Origin: Pseudomonas sp. S04
GTDB lineage: Bacteria > Pseudomonadota > Gammaproteobacteria > Pseudomonadales > Pseudomonadaceae
Reading direction: 5' to 3'
DNA: 64,000 nucleotides
Assembly: GCF_009834545.1 (NCBI RefSeq)
Contig: NZ_CP019427.1
Location: forward strand, 2,796,001 to 2,860,000
Positions within the stretch are counted from its first letter, which is position 1. Every line of letters starts with the position of its first letter. Under the pieces are notes generated by a model that worked only from the letters and a program-made list of their open reading frames with translations, made no database searches and had not been told where the DNA came from. Both the position numbers and the translations under genes were made by a program. This document shows positions 16,267-24,720 of the stretch, piece by piece.

Positions 16267-17166
16267 GTGAAGCTGATCATTGTTTCCCTCTACCTGCTCT
16301 CCATCGCGTACGTACACCTGCGCGGTCGTGTCCGGCACAAGCTGGGTCGCCAGTTAAGCGATCATTCGAGCTTCCTGGCGCCGATCAACTGCTTCCTCTA
16401 CCTGTTTTCCAAACTGCCGAACCGACCGTACCTGGACCCCCGTGACTTCCCCGACCTGAGTCCGTTGCAGGCTCACTGGCAGGAAATTCGCGCAGAAGGC
16501 CAGAACCTGCTGCGGGCGGGGGAGATCAAACGCTCGGACCAGTACAACGACGTGGGTTTCAACTCGTTCTTCAAGACCGGCTGGAAGCGTTTCTACCTGA
16601 AGTGGTACGGCGAAAGCCATCCTTCGGCGACCAAGCTGTGCCCGCGCACCACCGAGCTGGTCCAGAGAATCGGCTCGATCAAGGCAGCCATGTTTGCCGA
16701 GTTGCCACCGGGTTCAAAACTGGTGCGCCACCGTGACCCCTACGCCGGCTCCTATCGTTATCACCTGGGCCTGGACACTCCCAATGACCCCGGTTGCTAC
16801 ATCGAGGTCGACGGCGAGCGCTATCACTGGCGCGATGGCGAGGCGGTGATGTTTGACGAGACCTATATCCACTACGCCGAAAACACCACCCAGGAGAATC
16901 GCATCATCCTGTTCTGCGACGTCGAGCGGCCGTTGAAGTACCGCTGGGCAGCTGCGTTCAATGCCTGGTTCAGTCGCACCGTGATGTCCGCCGCCGGCGC
17001 GCCCAACGATGCCGGCGATAAAACCGGCGGGATCAACCGCGCGTTCGCCAGGCTGTACAAGATCCGTCTGCGCGGCAAGGAACTGAAGAAGCGCAATCGC
17101 AAGCTCTACTACCTGGAAAAGTGGGCGATCTTCGGCGGCCTGCTGGCCGTGATCCTCTGGATCTAG
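16267..17166 (+). CDS. lpxO: Lipid A hydroxylase LpxO
   Basis: A 299-residue aspartyl/asparaginyl beta-hydroxylase family enzyme. It starts with a membrane anchor (KLIIVSLYLLSIAYVHLRG) and ends in a second hydrophobic stretch (WAIFGGLLAVILW). The Fe(II)/2-oxoglutarate site is visible as H155-x-D157 (RHRDP) and H202 (YIHYAEN), with R212 to hold 2-oxoglutarate. LpxO adds a 2-hydroxyl to a secondary lauroyl chain of lipid A at the inner membrane. The start is GTG at 16267, in agreement with homologues beginning MKLII. Its stop overlaps the ligD stop, which shares CTAG on the opposite strand. Confidence 0.9.
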   Translation: MKLIIVSLYLLSIAYVHLRGRVRHKLGRQLSDHSSFLAPINCFLYLFSKLPNRPYLDPRDFPDLSPLQAHWQEIRAEGQNLLRAGEIKRSDQYNDVGFNSFFKTGWKRFYLKWYGESHPSATKLCPRTTELVQRIGSIKAAMFAELPPGSKLVRHRDPYAGSYRYHLGLDTPNDPGCYIEVDGERYHWRDGEAVMFDETYIHYAENTTQENRIILFCDVERPLKYRWAAAFNAWFSRTVMSAAGAPNDAGDKTGGINRAFARLYKIRLRGKELKKRNRKLYYLEKWAIFGGLLAVILWI

Positions 17167-19664
17167 GGTTTTTTCGCCCCCAGGCGTTGCCACATCCTTG
17201 CGCTCAGGCGCTGGCGATGAGTGAGGTCGGCCCAAGGGTCGGCCTTGAGTGCGCGTAAGCGCTCGCCAAGGTTGGCCACCGTCCATTGCTGTGCGCTGCG
17301 TAACCCCGGCAGTTCATCGCGGCGCACCGGCACCGACACCGGCAGGCCCTCCCGGGCCCGCACCGAGTAGGGCGCGACTGTGCTGGCCCCGCGCGCATTG
17401 CGCAGGTAGTCGATGAAGATTTTGCCGATGCGATTCTGCGGTCCCATTTTGGCGCTGAAACGCTCCGGCAGTTCGCTCGCCATGAACTGGGCGATGGCTT
17501 TGGCGAAGGCCTTGACCCGGTCCCAGGTTTCCGTGCGGGCCAGCGGCACGATCAGGTGCATGCCCTTGCCGCCACTGGTTTTCAGGTACGCCTCCAGGCC
17601 CAGTTCATCGAGCACCGACAGGGTCAGTTGGGTGGCCTCCAGCATGCTTTTCCAGGGCAGCGCCGGGTCGGGGTCGAGGTCGAGCACGAACTGGTCCGGC
17701 GTCTCGATGTGATCGGCGGTGGCCCCCCAGGTATGCAGCTCGATCGCGCCCATCTGCACTGCGCCCACCAGGGCCTCGACACTGTCGATGGCCATCAGCC
17801 GTGCATGTCCAGGGTCCAGTCCGGGAGCCAGGTGGCGGATGTTGGGAATCGCCAATCGCTCTGCGTGTTTCTGGAAGAACTGCTCGCCGCCCACACCTTC
17901 CGGCGCCCTCAGTAACGACACCGGGCGCTGCCGTAGATGAGGCAGGATCCAGTCGCCGATACCTGCGTAGAACTGCGCCAATTGCAGCTTTTGCGTGCCG
18001 CTGGCCGTATCGATCACCCGTTCGGGATGGCTGACCCGAACCCCCGCCAACACCTCGTTTTTCTTGCTCTTTTCTGGCACCGGGGCGCTGACGGGCTGGG
18101 CTTGTTCGCGGCTGATCTGGCTGGCCGGTTTGTCGCTGCGCAAGGCGATAAAAGCGCCCTGGCGGATCAGGCCGGCGCGGGTCCACTCGGCGAACTGGAC
18201 TTCGCACACCAGCTGCGGTTTGATCCAGTGCACGCCACGAGCCTGGGCGCTGCTCAGCGCATTGGCCAAGGGTGAGGTGTCGCGGGCCAGGCCCGACATC
18301 CGTTGGTGCAGGTGGCCCAGGGTCTGCTGGTCGAAACCGCTCCCCACGCGGCCGGCGTAGACCAGGTCGCCAGCGTCATGCACCGCGAGCAACAAGGCAC
18401 CAAAACCACTGCGCGAGCCTTGCGGTTGGGTGTAGCCGACGATGACGAATTCCTGGCGTCGCCGGCATTTGAGCTTGATCCAGTCAGCGCTGCGCCGGCT
18501 TTGATAAGGGCTGCCGAGCCGCTTGCCGATCAGTCCTTCGAGGGACAGGGCACAGGCGCTGGCGAGGATGTCCTGTTGCTTGGCGACAAACGCCTCGGAA
18601 AAACGCAGCAGCTGGCCGCGGTGGCGCGCCAGGGCCTTTTTCAAGGCGGCACGACGCCGTTCGAGGGGCATCTGGCGTTGATCGCTACCCTGCAGAAACG
18701 GTGCATCGAACAGGAAATAGACCATCTCCAGGGTCCGCCCGAGTTCAAAAGCGTTTTGCAGCGCCTGAAAGTCCGGTAGACCCTGGTCGTCGAGCACCAC
18801 CATCTCGCCATCCAGCCAACTGCCGTCGAGCTTGAGTGCGGCCAGTGCCTTGGCCTGGCGGGGCAGGCGAGCGGTCCAGTCGTGGCCGTTGCGGGTGATC
18901 AGGCGCACCTCGCCGTCGGCGATCCGCGCCAGGATGCGGTAGCCGTCGAATTTGATTTCATACTGCCAATCGCCGCTTGGGGCCTGATCCACCAGGGTCG
19001 CCAGTTGCGGGGTGAGGTGGGTGGGCAGCGCCTGGATGGCTGGGGCGGATTTGCCGGCTTTTATCGGGTTTTTTCTCGACGGTTTTTTACCCGCGATGTG
19101 TGCCTCGCTCAGCACGCTGTCGGGCTGTTGCGTGAGCACGTCATAGTCGGCACTGGCGCGGGCCTGGGCATCGCGCTCCTTGATCAGCAACCATTGTTCC
19201 TTGTCACTGCTGCCGCGCAGGCGGGTTTTCACCAGGGTCCAGTCGCCCGCGAGCTTCTCGCCGATCAGGGTGAACTTGAGTTTGCCGGCTTGGTACGCCG
19301 CTTCCGGATCATCGTGGGGCTGCCACACGCCGTGGTCCCAGACGATCACCTCGCCAGCACCGTACTGCCCGGGGGGAATGGTGCCCTCGAAGCTGGCGTA
19401 ATCCAGAGGATGGTCCTCGACATGCACCGCCAGGCGTTTCTGGCTCGGGTCCAGGCTTGGGCCCTTGGGCACTGCCCAGCTTTTCAGGGTGCCGGCCAGT
19501 TCCAGGCGAAAGTCGTAGTGAAGGTTGCGCGCGGCATGTTTCTGGATCACGAAGCGCAAGGCCGCAACGGCTTTTTTACCGGGCTTGCGCGCGGACGCTT
19601 CTGGCGGCTCGGAAGTCATCGCGAAGTTGCGTTTACGCGTGTATTCACTGACGGCCTTGGTCAT
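17163..19664 (-). CDS. ligD: Multidomain DNA ligase D (NHEJ)
   Basis: An 833-residue ATP-dependent DNA repair ligase with the full LigD order. The 3'-phosphoesterase domain spans about 30-190 (KHAARNLHYDFRLEL, then HVEDHPLDYASFEGTIPPGQYG). The ligase has KFDG with nucleotidyl Lys238 and an OB part (GRVGSGFDQQTL). The C-terminal polymerase/primase has FVLDLDPD and KTSGGKGMHL. It repairs double-strand breaks with Ku, whose gene lies 18 bases upstream. I chose the ATG at 19664 with AGGGA upstream; a GTG two codons earlier is possible. Confidence 0.95.
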   Translation of the reverse strand: MTKAVSEYTRKRNFAMTSEPPEASARKPGKKAVAALRFVIQKHAARNLHYDFRLELAGTLKSWAVPKGPSLDPSQKRLAVHVEDHPLDYASFEGTIPPGQYGAGEVIVWDHGVWQPHDDPEAAYQAGKLKFTLIGEKLAGDWTLVKTRLRGSSDKEQWLLIKERDAQARASADYDVLTQQPDSVLSEAHIAGKKPSRKNPIKAGKSAPAIQALPTHLTPQLATLVDQAPSGDWQYEIKFDGYRILARIADGEVRLITRNGHDWTARLPRQAKALAALKLDGSWLDGEMVVLDDQGLPDFQALQNAFELGRTLEMVYFLFDAPFLQGSDQRQMPLERRRAALKKALARHRGQLLRFSEAFVAKQQDILASACALSLEGLIGKRLGSPYQSRRSADWIKLKCRRRQEFVIVGYTQPQGSRSGFGALLLAVHDAGDLVYAGRVGSGFDQQTLGHLHQRMSGLARDTSPLANALSSAQARGVHWIKPQLVCEVQFAEWTRAGLIRQGAFIALRSDKPASQISREQAQPVSAPVPEKSKKNEVLAGVRVSHPERVIDTASGTQKLQLAQFYAGIGDWILPHLRQRPVSLLRAPEGVGGEQFFQKHAERLAIPNIRHLAPGLDPGHARLMAIDSVEALVGAVQMGAIELHTWGATADHIETPDQFVLDLDPDPALPWKSMLEATQLTLSVLDELGLEAYLKTSGGKGMHLIVPLARTETWDRVKAFAKAIAQFMASELPERFSAKMGPQNRIGKIFIDYLRNARGASTVAPYSVRAREGLPVSVPVRRDELPGLRSAQQWTVANLGERLRALKADPWADLTHRQRLSARMWQRLGAKKP

Positions 19665-19682
19665 TAGCACGATCCCTGGCGA

Positions 19683-20549
19683 TCAATCGCCGGCAGCCTT
19701 ACGCGGTTTTTTTGCTGGCGTGGCTTTGCGCGCGGTTTTTTTTGCGGGCGTGGCGGCAGACTTGCCACCCAGGCTGCGTTTGAGCAGCTCGGTCAAGTCG
19801 ATGACGTCGGCGGACTTGCGCGGTTCGGCACCAGGCACGCTTTCGACGTCCTCGATCTTGCCGGCCCGGGCCTTTTTCTCCACCAGGGCCATGATTTTGT
19901 CCTCAAAGCTGTCGCGGTAGTCGGCCGGTTGCCAATCGCCGCTCATGTCTTCGACCAGGCGCTTGGCCATGTCCCGTTCGCCCTTGGCCAGGGTCGGGGC
20001 GGTGACGTCGCTGCCCAGGGCCAGTTCGTCCAGGCTGCGGACCTCGGCAGGCCAGCGCAGCATCACCAGCACCAGGGCCGAATCCAGCGGCATCAAGGCG
20101 GCCAGGTGCTGGCGGGTATGCAGCACCACGTGGGTCAGGGCGACCTTGCGGGTGTTGGCCAGGGTCTCGCGCAGCAGGGCGTAGACCTTGCCACCGCGTT
20201 TGTCGGGGGCCAGGAAGTAGGGCGTGTCAATGTTCTGCAGGGGAATCTGCTCGGCATCGACGAAGGAAAAGATGTCGATGGTCTGGGTCGAGGTGGGGTG
20301 AGCGGAACGGATTTCTTCCTCGCTGAGCACCACATAACGACCTTTTTCGTAGAGCACGCCTTTGACGATGTGCTCCTTGGTCACCTCCTTGCCGGTGACC
20401 TTGTTGACCCGCTTGTAGCCGACCGGGTCCATGCTGCGGTTGTCCAGCCAGTCGAAATCCACCCCATGGGAGGCCGTGGCCGAGACCAGGGACACCGGGA
20501 TGTGGACCAGTCCGAAACTGATTGCGCCTTTCCAGATTGCCCGTGCCAT
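19683..20549 (-). CDS. ku: Non-homologous end-joining protein Ku
   Basis: A 288-residue bacterial Ku. It opens with MARAIWKGAISFGLVHIPVSL and has the core EVTKEHIVKGVLYEKGRYVVLSEEE and the bridge region ARVLA-like HVVLHTRQHLAALMP. The tail after about 250 is rich in Lys/Ala/Pro (AKKTARKATPAKKPRKA), as in Ku proteins with extra DNA-binding tails. Ku homodimers ring DNA ends and recruit LigD. ku and ligD form a two-gene operon. Confidence 0.95.
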   Translation of the reverse strand: MARAIWKGAISFGLVHIPVSLVSATASHGVDFDWLDNRSMDPVGYKRVNKVTGKEVTKEHIVKGVLYEKGRYVVLSEEEIRSAHPTSTQTIDIFSFVDAEQIPLQNIDTPYFLAPDKRGGKVYALLRETLANTRKVALTHVVLHTRQHLAALMPLDSALVLVMLRWPAEVRSLDELALGSDVTAPTLAKGERDMAKRLVEDMSGDWQPADYRDSFEDKIMALVEKKARAGKIEDVESVPGAEPRKSADVIDLTELLKRSLGGKSAATPAKKTARKATPAKKPRKAAGD

Positions 20550-20741
20550 CGCCGTTGCCTCGCGCTGTGATGATCAGGTGACCTGCGCTGGTTGGCGAAA
20601 GTTTCCGGCGGGTGCCCGGTGGAGCGCGGTAGCAGGCAGCCTTGCAACATCTTGTCTGGGAGTATTTCCTTCACAGCGGCGAACCCTGGGCGTAGCGTGG
20701 TATCGAAGACCTTATCGGCATGACAGTGGAGGAGCTCCATC

Positions 20742-21119
20742 ATGAGCAGGTACGTGTTGGCTGTAACGCTGCTGGCGTCGACCTTGCTGGGGTCGATGGC
20801 GCAGGCGCAGGACGATCCGGACCGGATTGCCGCACTCGCAGGGCCAGGCCTGGTGGTTGCGCAGAATCTGCCGGGCGCCAGCAACAACAATCCCTACAAC
20901 AACCCGATTCGCCGGGCCAACCCCAACAGCATGCAGGGCACCCGACCGGCAGCGCCGGTAATTCGCGCGCCCAACACCGTGCCAGTGCCACGCCCACCGA
21001 CCCTGGATAACGGCGGCATTGGCAACGGTTATCCGCGCCCTAATGCCACCCCCGGCACAGTCAGGCCCTATGTCTCACCCGCACCCCCGCCCAGAGACCC
21101 GGACACCAGCAACCGCTGA
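20742..21119 (+). CDS. Small secreted Pro/Asn-rich protein of unknown function
   Basis: A 125-residue protein with a signal peptide (MSRYVLAVTLLASTLLGSMAQA, cleavage AQA-Q). The rest is low complexity and probably disordered: ASNNNPYNNPIRRANPNSM, then proline-rich VPVPRPPTL and SPAPPPRDPD. I recognise no domain. The ATG has a good ribosome site (GGAGGAG). It is 39 bases upstream of the sugar dehydrogenase gene in the same direction, so the two may be co-transcribed. Confidence 0.65.
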   Translation: MSRYVLAVTLLASTLLGSMAQAQDDPDRIAALAGPGLVVAQNLPGASNNNPYNNPIRRANPNSMQGTRPAAPVIRAPNTVPVPRPPTLDNGGIGNGYPRPNATPGTVRPYVSPAPPPRDPDTSNR

Positions 21120-21158
21120 GGGGCCAGGGGGTAATGATCAGCAATAAAGGAAGTGTGC

Positions 21159-22316
21159 ATGTCAGGTAAAACTCTTTTGGCGACCCTGTTGGGCAGCGCC
21201 CTGATGATCGCGCTGCCGGTGTCGGCGGCGTCCAGCCAACAGTTGCCGAGCGAGCTAGGCAGCCTGACGGTGACCCAGCTCACCGAAGGTCTGGAACACC
21301 CCTGGGCCCTGGCGTTTCTCCCCGACCAGCAAGGTATGCTGGTGACCGAACGGCCGGGCAACCTGCGTATCGTCGACCTCGATGGCAAACTTTCGGCGCC
21401 ATTGAGCGGGGTGCCCAGTGTCTGGTCCAAGGGCCAGGGCGGCCTGCTTGACGTGGCGCTGTCACCGCAGTTCAAGAGTGACCGCCTGGTGTACCTGTCC
21501 TACGCTGAGGGCGGTGGTGCCGGGGATAAGGCCGGCACGGCGGTCGGTCGTGGCCGCTTGTCCAGGGACCTCAGGGCACTGGAGGATTTCCAGGTGATCT
21601 TCCGCCAGGAGCCCAAGCTGTCCACCAGCAACCATTTCGGCTCGCGCCTGGTGTTTGACCATGACGGCTATCTATTCATCACCCTGGGCGAGAACAACGT
21701 GCGCGAAACGGCGCAGGACCTCGATAAGCTGCAAGGCAAAGTGGTGAGGATCTATCCGGACGGCCAGGTCCCCAAGGACAACCCCTTTGTCGGCCAGGCC
21801 GGGGTCCAACCGCAAATCTGGTCCTACGGCCAGCGCAATCCGCAAGGTGCAGCCCTCAACCCCTGGAGCGGTGAGCTATGGGAGAACGAGCACGGACCCA
21901 AGGGCGGCGATGAGCTGAACATCATCTCGCGCGGTAAAAACTACGGTTGGCCCTATGCGACCCACGGTATCAACTACTCCGGTCTGCCAATCCCCGAAGC
22001 TCGCGGCCAGACCGCCGAAGGGACAGTCGGTCCGCATCACGTCTGGCAGCAGTCACCGGGCATCAGCGGCATGGCGTTCTACGACAGCGACCGGTTCAAG
22101 GCTTGGCAGCACAGTGTATTCATCGGCGCGCTGGCGACCCAGGAACTGATTCGCCTGCAGCTCGATGGTGACAAGGTGGTGCATGAGGAGCGTTTATTGG
22201 GTGAGCTCAAGGCGCGGATCCGCGATGTACGCCAGGGGCCGGATGGCTACCTCTATGTGCTGACGGACGACCGGAACGGTGCGCTCTACAAGATCGGCCT
22301 GCAAACCGGGGATTGA
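21159..22316 (+). CDS. Exported PQQ-dependent (soluble-type) sugar dehydrogenase
   Basis: A 385-residue beta-propeller protein of the glucose/sorbosone dehydrogenase family (YliI/Asd type). A signal peptide ends near VSAASS. The family pattern is EHPWALAFLPD, MLVTERPGNLRIVD, GQGGLLDVALSP, then ENEHGPKGGDELN and GKNYGWPYATHG. It probably oxidises aldoses in the periplasm with pyrroloquinoline quinone. The ATG at 21159 has AAGGAAG upstream; a GTG two codons before it is less likely. Its stop codon overlaps the candidate promoter of the next leader. Confidence 0.88.
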   Translation: MSGKTLLATLLGSALMIALPVSAASSQQLPSELGSLTVTQLTEGLEHPWALAFLPDQQGMLVTERPGNLRIVDLDGKLSAPLSGVPSVWSKGQGGLLDVALSPQFKSDRLVYLSYAEGGGAGDKAGTAVGRGRLSRDLRALEDFQVIFRQEPKLSTSNHFGSRLVFDHDGYLFITLGENNVRETAQDLDKLQGKVVRIYPDGQVPKDNPFVGQAGVQPQIWSYGQRNPQGAALNPWSGELWENEHGPKGGDELNIISRGKNYGWPYATHGINYSGLPIPEARGQTAEGTVGPHHVWQQSPGISGMAFYDSDRFKAWQHSVFIGALATQELIRLQLDGDKVVHEERLLGELKARIRDVRQGPDGYLYVLTDDRNGALYKIGLQTGD

Positions 22317-22341
22317 CTTGCTGGCGCCCCGAGGCTAATTT
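22313..22341 (+). promoter_or_regulatory. Candidate sigma-70 promoter for the ilvA leader
   Basis: TTGACT at 22313-22318 and TAATTT at 22336-22341 are separated by 17 bases, close to the sigma-70 ideal. It overlaps the stop codon of the dehydrogenase gene. Transcription would begin around 22347-22350, at or next to the leader-peptide start codon. Confidence 0.55.
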
Positions 22342-22347
22342 CCGGGC

Positions 22348-22416
22348 ATGACTTTCACCGTATCGCGCCGCCAGCCAAGCATTATTATTACCGCCATTGC
22401 GAATTTGGCGGGCTAG
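22348..22416 (+). CDS. Isoleucine-rich leader peptide of the ilvA attenuator
   Basis: A 22-codon frame ATG...TAG, reading MTFTVSRRQPS-III-TAIANLAG. It has three consecutive ATT isoleucine codons, a fourth further on, and threonine codons around them. It lies between a promoter and an intrinsic terminator in front of threonine dehydratase, the first enzyme of isoleucine synthesis. The Ile codons lie between RNA segments that can pair in mutually exclusive ways. Ribosome stalling when charged Ile-tRNA is scarce should favour the antiterminator. A GAGG lies 13 bases upstream; the likely transcription start leaves little or no 5' leader. Confidence 0.7.
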   Translation: MTFTVSRRQPSIIITAIANLAG

Positions 22417-22460
22417 CTGACGGCTGCACCCAACCCGCCCTTGAGGCGGGTTTTATTTTT
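22368..22460 (+). terminator. Attenuator with competing hairpins before ilvA
   Basis: Segment 1 CCGCCA (22368-22373) can pair with segment 2 TGGCGG (22406-22411). Segment 2 GGCGGG (22407-22412) can pair with segment 3 CCCGCC (22434-22439). Segments 3 and 4 form the terminator AACCCGCC / GGCGGGTT (22432-22439, 22445-22452) with a 5-base loop, followed by TTTTATTTTT. This is the classical 1:2, 2:3, 3:4 attenuator layout. Confidence 0.75.
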
Positions 22461-22496
22461 CTGTCTCCAGGGCCTGACGTACTCCAGGAGACATCA

Positions 22497-23510
22497 ATGG
22501 ACACTCCCACCGCCGGCCAGCCGCTACTGGCGCACTATGTGAAGAAAATCCTCGCCGCACCGGTCTATCAACTGGCGGTGCGTACGCCACTGCAGGCAGC
22601 CCCCGCGTTGTCTCAGCGGCTGGACAACCAGATCCTGCTCAAGCGCGAAGACCTGCAGCCGACCTTCTCCTTCAAGATTCGCGGCGCCTACAACAAGCTG
22701 GCCCACCTGAGTGAGGCACAGAAAGCCCGCGGCGTGATCACCGCGTCCGCCGGCAACCACGCCCAGGGTGTGGCGTTGGCCGCACGGGAGTTGGGGATCG
22801 ACGCCTGTATCGTCATGCCCGAGTCGACGCCGGAGTTGAAGGTGGTCGGCGTGCGCAGCCGTGGCGCGCAGGCCCTGCTGCACGGTGCCAGTTTCCCGTT
22901 TGCCCTGGAGCATGCCTTGCAACTGGCGCGCGACAGCGCTCGCACCTTCGTCTCGCCGTTCGACGACCCGGATGTGATTGCTGGGCAGGGCACCGTGGCC
23001 ATGGAAATCCTGCGCCAGCATCCGGGGCGCCTGGATGCGATCTTCGTTCCGGTCGGTGGGGGCGGGCTGATCGCGGGCATCGCCGCCTACGTCAAATACC
23101 TGCGGCCGACTATCCGTATCATCGGCGTCGAGTCCGAGCATTCGGCCTGTCTGCAGGCGGCGATGGCGGCGGGGGAACCGGTAATGTTGCCGAGCGTGGG
23201 GAGTTTCGCCGATGGGGTCGCCGTGGCACAGATCGGCGCCCACGGTTTTGCCATATGCCGCGATTATGTGGATCAGGTGCTGACCGTCAGTAACGATGAG
23301 TTATGCGCAGCAATCAAGGATATCTACGACGATAGCCGCTCGATCACCGAGCCTTCTGGAGCCTTGGCCGTGGCGGGAATCAAGCAGTATGTGGCACGCA
23401 ACGCGATCCAGGGGCAGACGTTGGTGGCCATCGACTCAGGTGCCAACATCAACTTCGACAGCTTGCGCCATGTCGCCGAGCGCGCCGCCTTGTGGGGCGC
23501 GTCGGCTTGA
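22497..23510 (+). CDS. ilvA: Threonine dehydratase, catalytic domain only
   Basis: A 337-residue PLP-dependent threonine ammonia-lyase that makes 2-oxobutyrate for isoleucine. It opens LAHYVKKILAAPVYQLAV, as in biosynthetic IlvA, with the PLP lysine K60 in SFKIRGAYN, SAGNHAQGVAL, and the glycine loop VGGGGLIAG. Full-length IlvA has about 500 residues with a C-terminal ACT-like domain that senses isoleucine. Here the frame ends cleanly after the catalytic domain with GASA, so allosteric control is probably missing. The upstream Ile-codon attenuator supplies another form of feedback. Many Pseudomonas carry a second, full-length copy elsewhere. Confidence 0.9.
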   Translation: MDTPTAGQPLLAHYVKKILAAPVYQLAVRTPLQAAPALSQRLDNQILLKREDLQPTFSFKIRGAYNKLAHLSEAQKARGVITASAGNHAQGVALAARELGIDACIVMPESTPELKVVGVRSRGAQALLHGASFPFALEHALQLARDSARTFVSPFDDPDVIAGQGTVAMEILRQHPGRLDAIFVPVGGGGLIAGIAAYVKYLRPTIRIIGVESEHSACLQAAMAAGEPVMLPSVGSFADGVAVAQIGAHGFAICRDYVDQVLTVSNDELCAAIKDIYDDSRSITEPSGALAVAGIKQYVARNAIQGQTLVAIDSGANINFDSLRHVAERAALWGASA

Positions 23511-23526
23511 GCGTGGGTCGGCAGGG

Positions 23527-24006
23527 TTATTGCTGGACGGCTTTCTCGACCTTGTCGGACGCCGACCAGATGCGGTAGCGCACTTCGATGTCCTTGGGTA
23601 CGTAGAGCACGATGGGCAGCTTGCTGTTGTAACGCAGCATGAAGCCATCTCCGACCACGGGCACGAAGGCTTCCGTGCGCTTGCCGTCAGGGCACGCCAT
23701 CAGGGTGCTCATGGGGCCGATGACTTTGTCCATCCGGTAGAACGGATAGCCCCAGCCTTCGAGGTTCTTTTCTTCGAGAATGCCGCCCAGGCGTGGGTTG
23801 TTGCAATCCACGGTCAGGGTCTTGCCGGCGAGGATCTCGACCTGGTAGTTGTTTTCAGCGGTCAGCGGGGCGAGGTTAATGACCTGCCGGGTAAAACCCT
23901 TGTCCGCCTTCGGAAAGGGCGCGACGTCTTCGAGTTTTGTGGCCAAGGCCTGGGTCGACAGACCGGCCAGCAGCACGGCCATGACGCTTAAGTGAGAAGA
24001 GCGCAT
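23527..24006 (-). CDS. eco: Ecotin, periplasmic serine-protease inhibitor
   Basis: A 159-residue ecotin. A signal peptide ([22 protein letters not shown]) is followed by [19 protein letters not shown]. The reactive loop STLMACPDG has Met103 at P1, and Cys68 and Cys105 form the expected disulfide. Ecotin dimers inhibit trypsin-like proteases, including neutrophil elastase, and protect the cell in the periplasm. The ATG at 24006 has a perfect AGGAGG; the longer upstream frame has none. It is convergent with ilvA, with 16 bases between stops. Confidence 0.95.
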   Translation of the reverse strand: MRSSHLSVMAVLLAGLSTQALATKLEDVAPFPKADKGFTRQVINLAPLTAENNYQVEILAGKTLTVDCNNPRLGGILEEKNLEGWGYPFYRMDKVIGPMSTLMACPDGKRTEAFVPVVGDGFMLRYNSKLPIVLYVPKDIEVRYRIWSASDKVEKAVQQ

Positions 24007-24372
24007 GATGCCTCCTTGCATAGGGTGGATTCGGTGAACGGGAGCATTCTTACCGTGCCGCTCGCCTAATGCAAACCGCAATGGTGGAGCTGGCAAATTG
24101 CAGGACGATTTACCGCCAATCTTGCGTTTTGCATGAGCCCAAATGCTGATGCTTGACCTAAGCTGCTGATTGGCCTACGAACTGCTGCGAGCGGTTTTAG
24201 GCATGTTTAATGCTCCATTCTTGTGAAAGGAATATGAAGATCATCATGTAAAAATAAATCTCGGGCTGCGTCCTGGCAGAAACCGGGAACCATCGCGAAG
24301 GAAAGATCCGGCCCGGCCGGCAGAGGTTGACCAAACAAACATCATTCGGTCGATAAAAAGGAGAGCCTGCTT
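24007..24372. other. Intergenic region between ecotin and the DUF1652 gene
   Basis: 366 bases between divergent genes, with no supported gene. A possible rightward promoter has TTGACC at 24153-24158 and a weak -10 near 24175. AAAAAGGAGAG directly before 24373 is the ribosome site of the DUF1652 gene. Confidence 0.4.
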
Positions 24373-24642
24373 ATGTTTCTGTCTGCCCTGGAACTGCGCA
24401 ATATCATTGAAAGCAGTTTTTTGCCAAAACGCTGCCAATGCACGCTGTCACCGGACTTGTCGATGACCATCAAGATCTTCGGCGATCACCAGACCGATCA
24501 GATCGACCTCGTGGTCACCGGGATCGACGCCAGCACCCTCAATGGTTGCCGCGAAATCAACGAGCTGATTGCCGAGCTGCGCCATGACCTGGCATACAAA
24601 CCTGGCACTCATGCGATCGAGCCGAAACTGCGGGCATTCTAA
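24373..24642 (+). CDS. DUF1652 domain protein
   Basis: An 89-residue small protein matching the Pseudomonas-typical DUF1652 family. It opens MFLSALELRNIIESSFLPKRCQC, then has SMTIKIFGDHQTDQIDLVVTGID and INELIAELRHDL. There is no signal peptide and no membrane segment, so it is cytosolic. The function is unknown. The start has a good AGGAG. A long hairpin follows. Confidence 0.8.
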   Translation: MFLSALELRNIIESSFLPKRCQCTLSPDLSMTIKIFGDHQTDQIDLVVTGIDASTLNGCREINELIAELRHDLAYKPGTHAIEPKLRAF

Positions 24643-24669
24643 GCCCACGCTCGAAAAGTTCGACCCCAG

Positions 24670-24707
24670 ATGCCCCGGGCCTGGTCTTGCAGCCAGGCCC
24701 GGGGCAT
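24670..24707. terminator. Perfect 15-bp hairpin between convergent genes
   Basis: ATGCCCCGGGCCTGG and CCAGGCCCGGGGCAT enclose an 8-base loop. It sits between the convergent DUF1652 and DUF2790 genes and probably acts as a two-way terminator. T tracts on either side are poor. Confidence 0.65.
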
Positions 24708-24720
24708 TTCAGCCCTTGGT

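Noticed and set aside
22432..22460. Reading the hairpin before ilvA simply as the terminator of the sugar dehydrogenase gene
   Set aside because: It lies 115 bases past that stop, beyond a good promoter and an Ile-rich frame, and its 5' arm can pair with the end of that frame. It may end upstream transcripts too, but attenuation explains more of the sequence.
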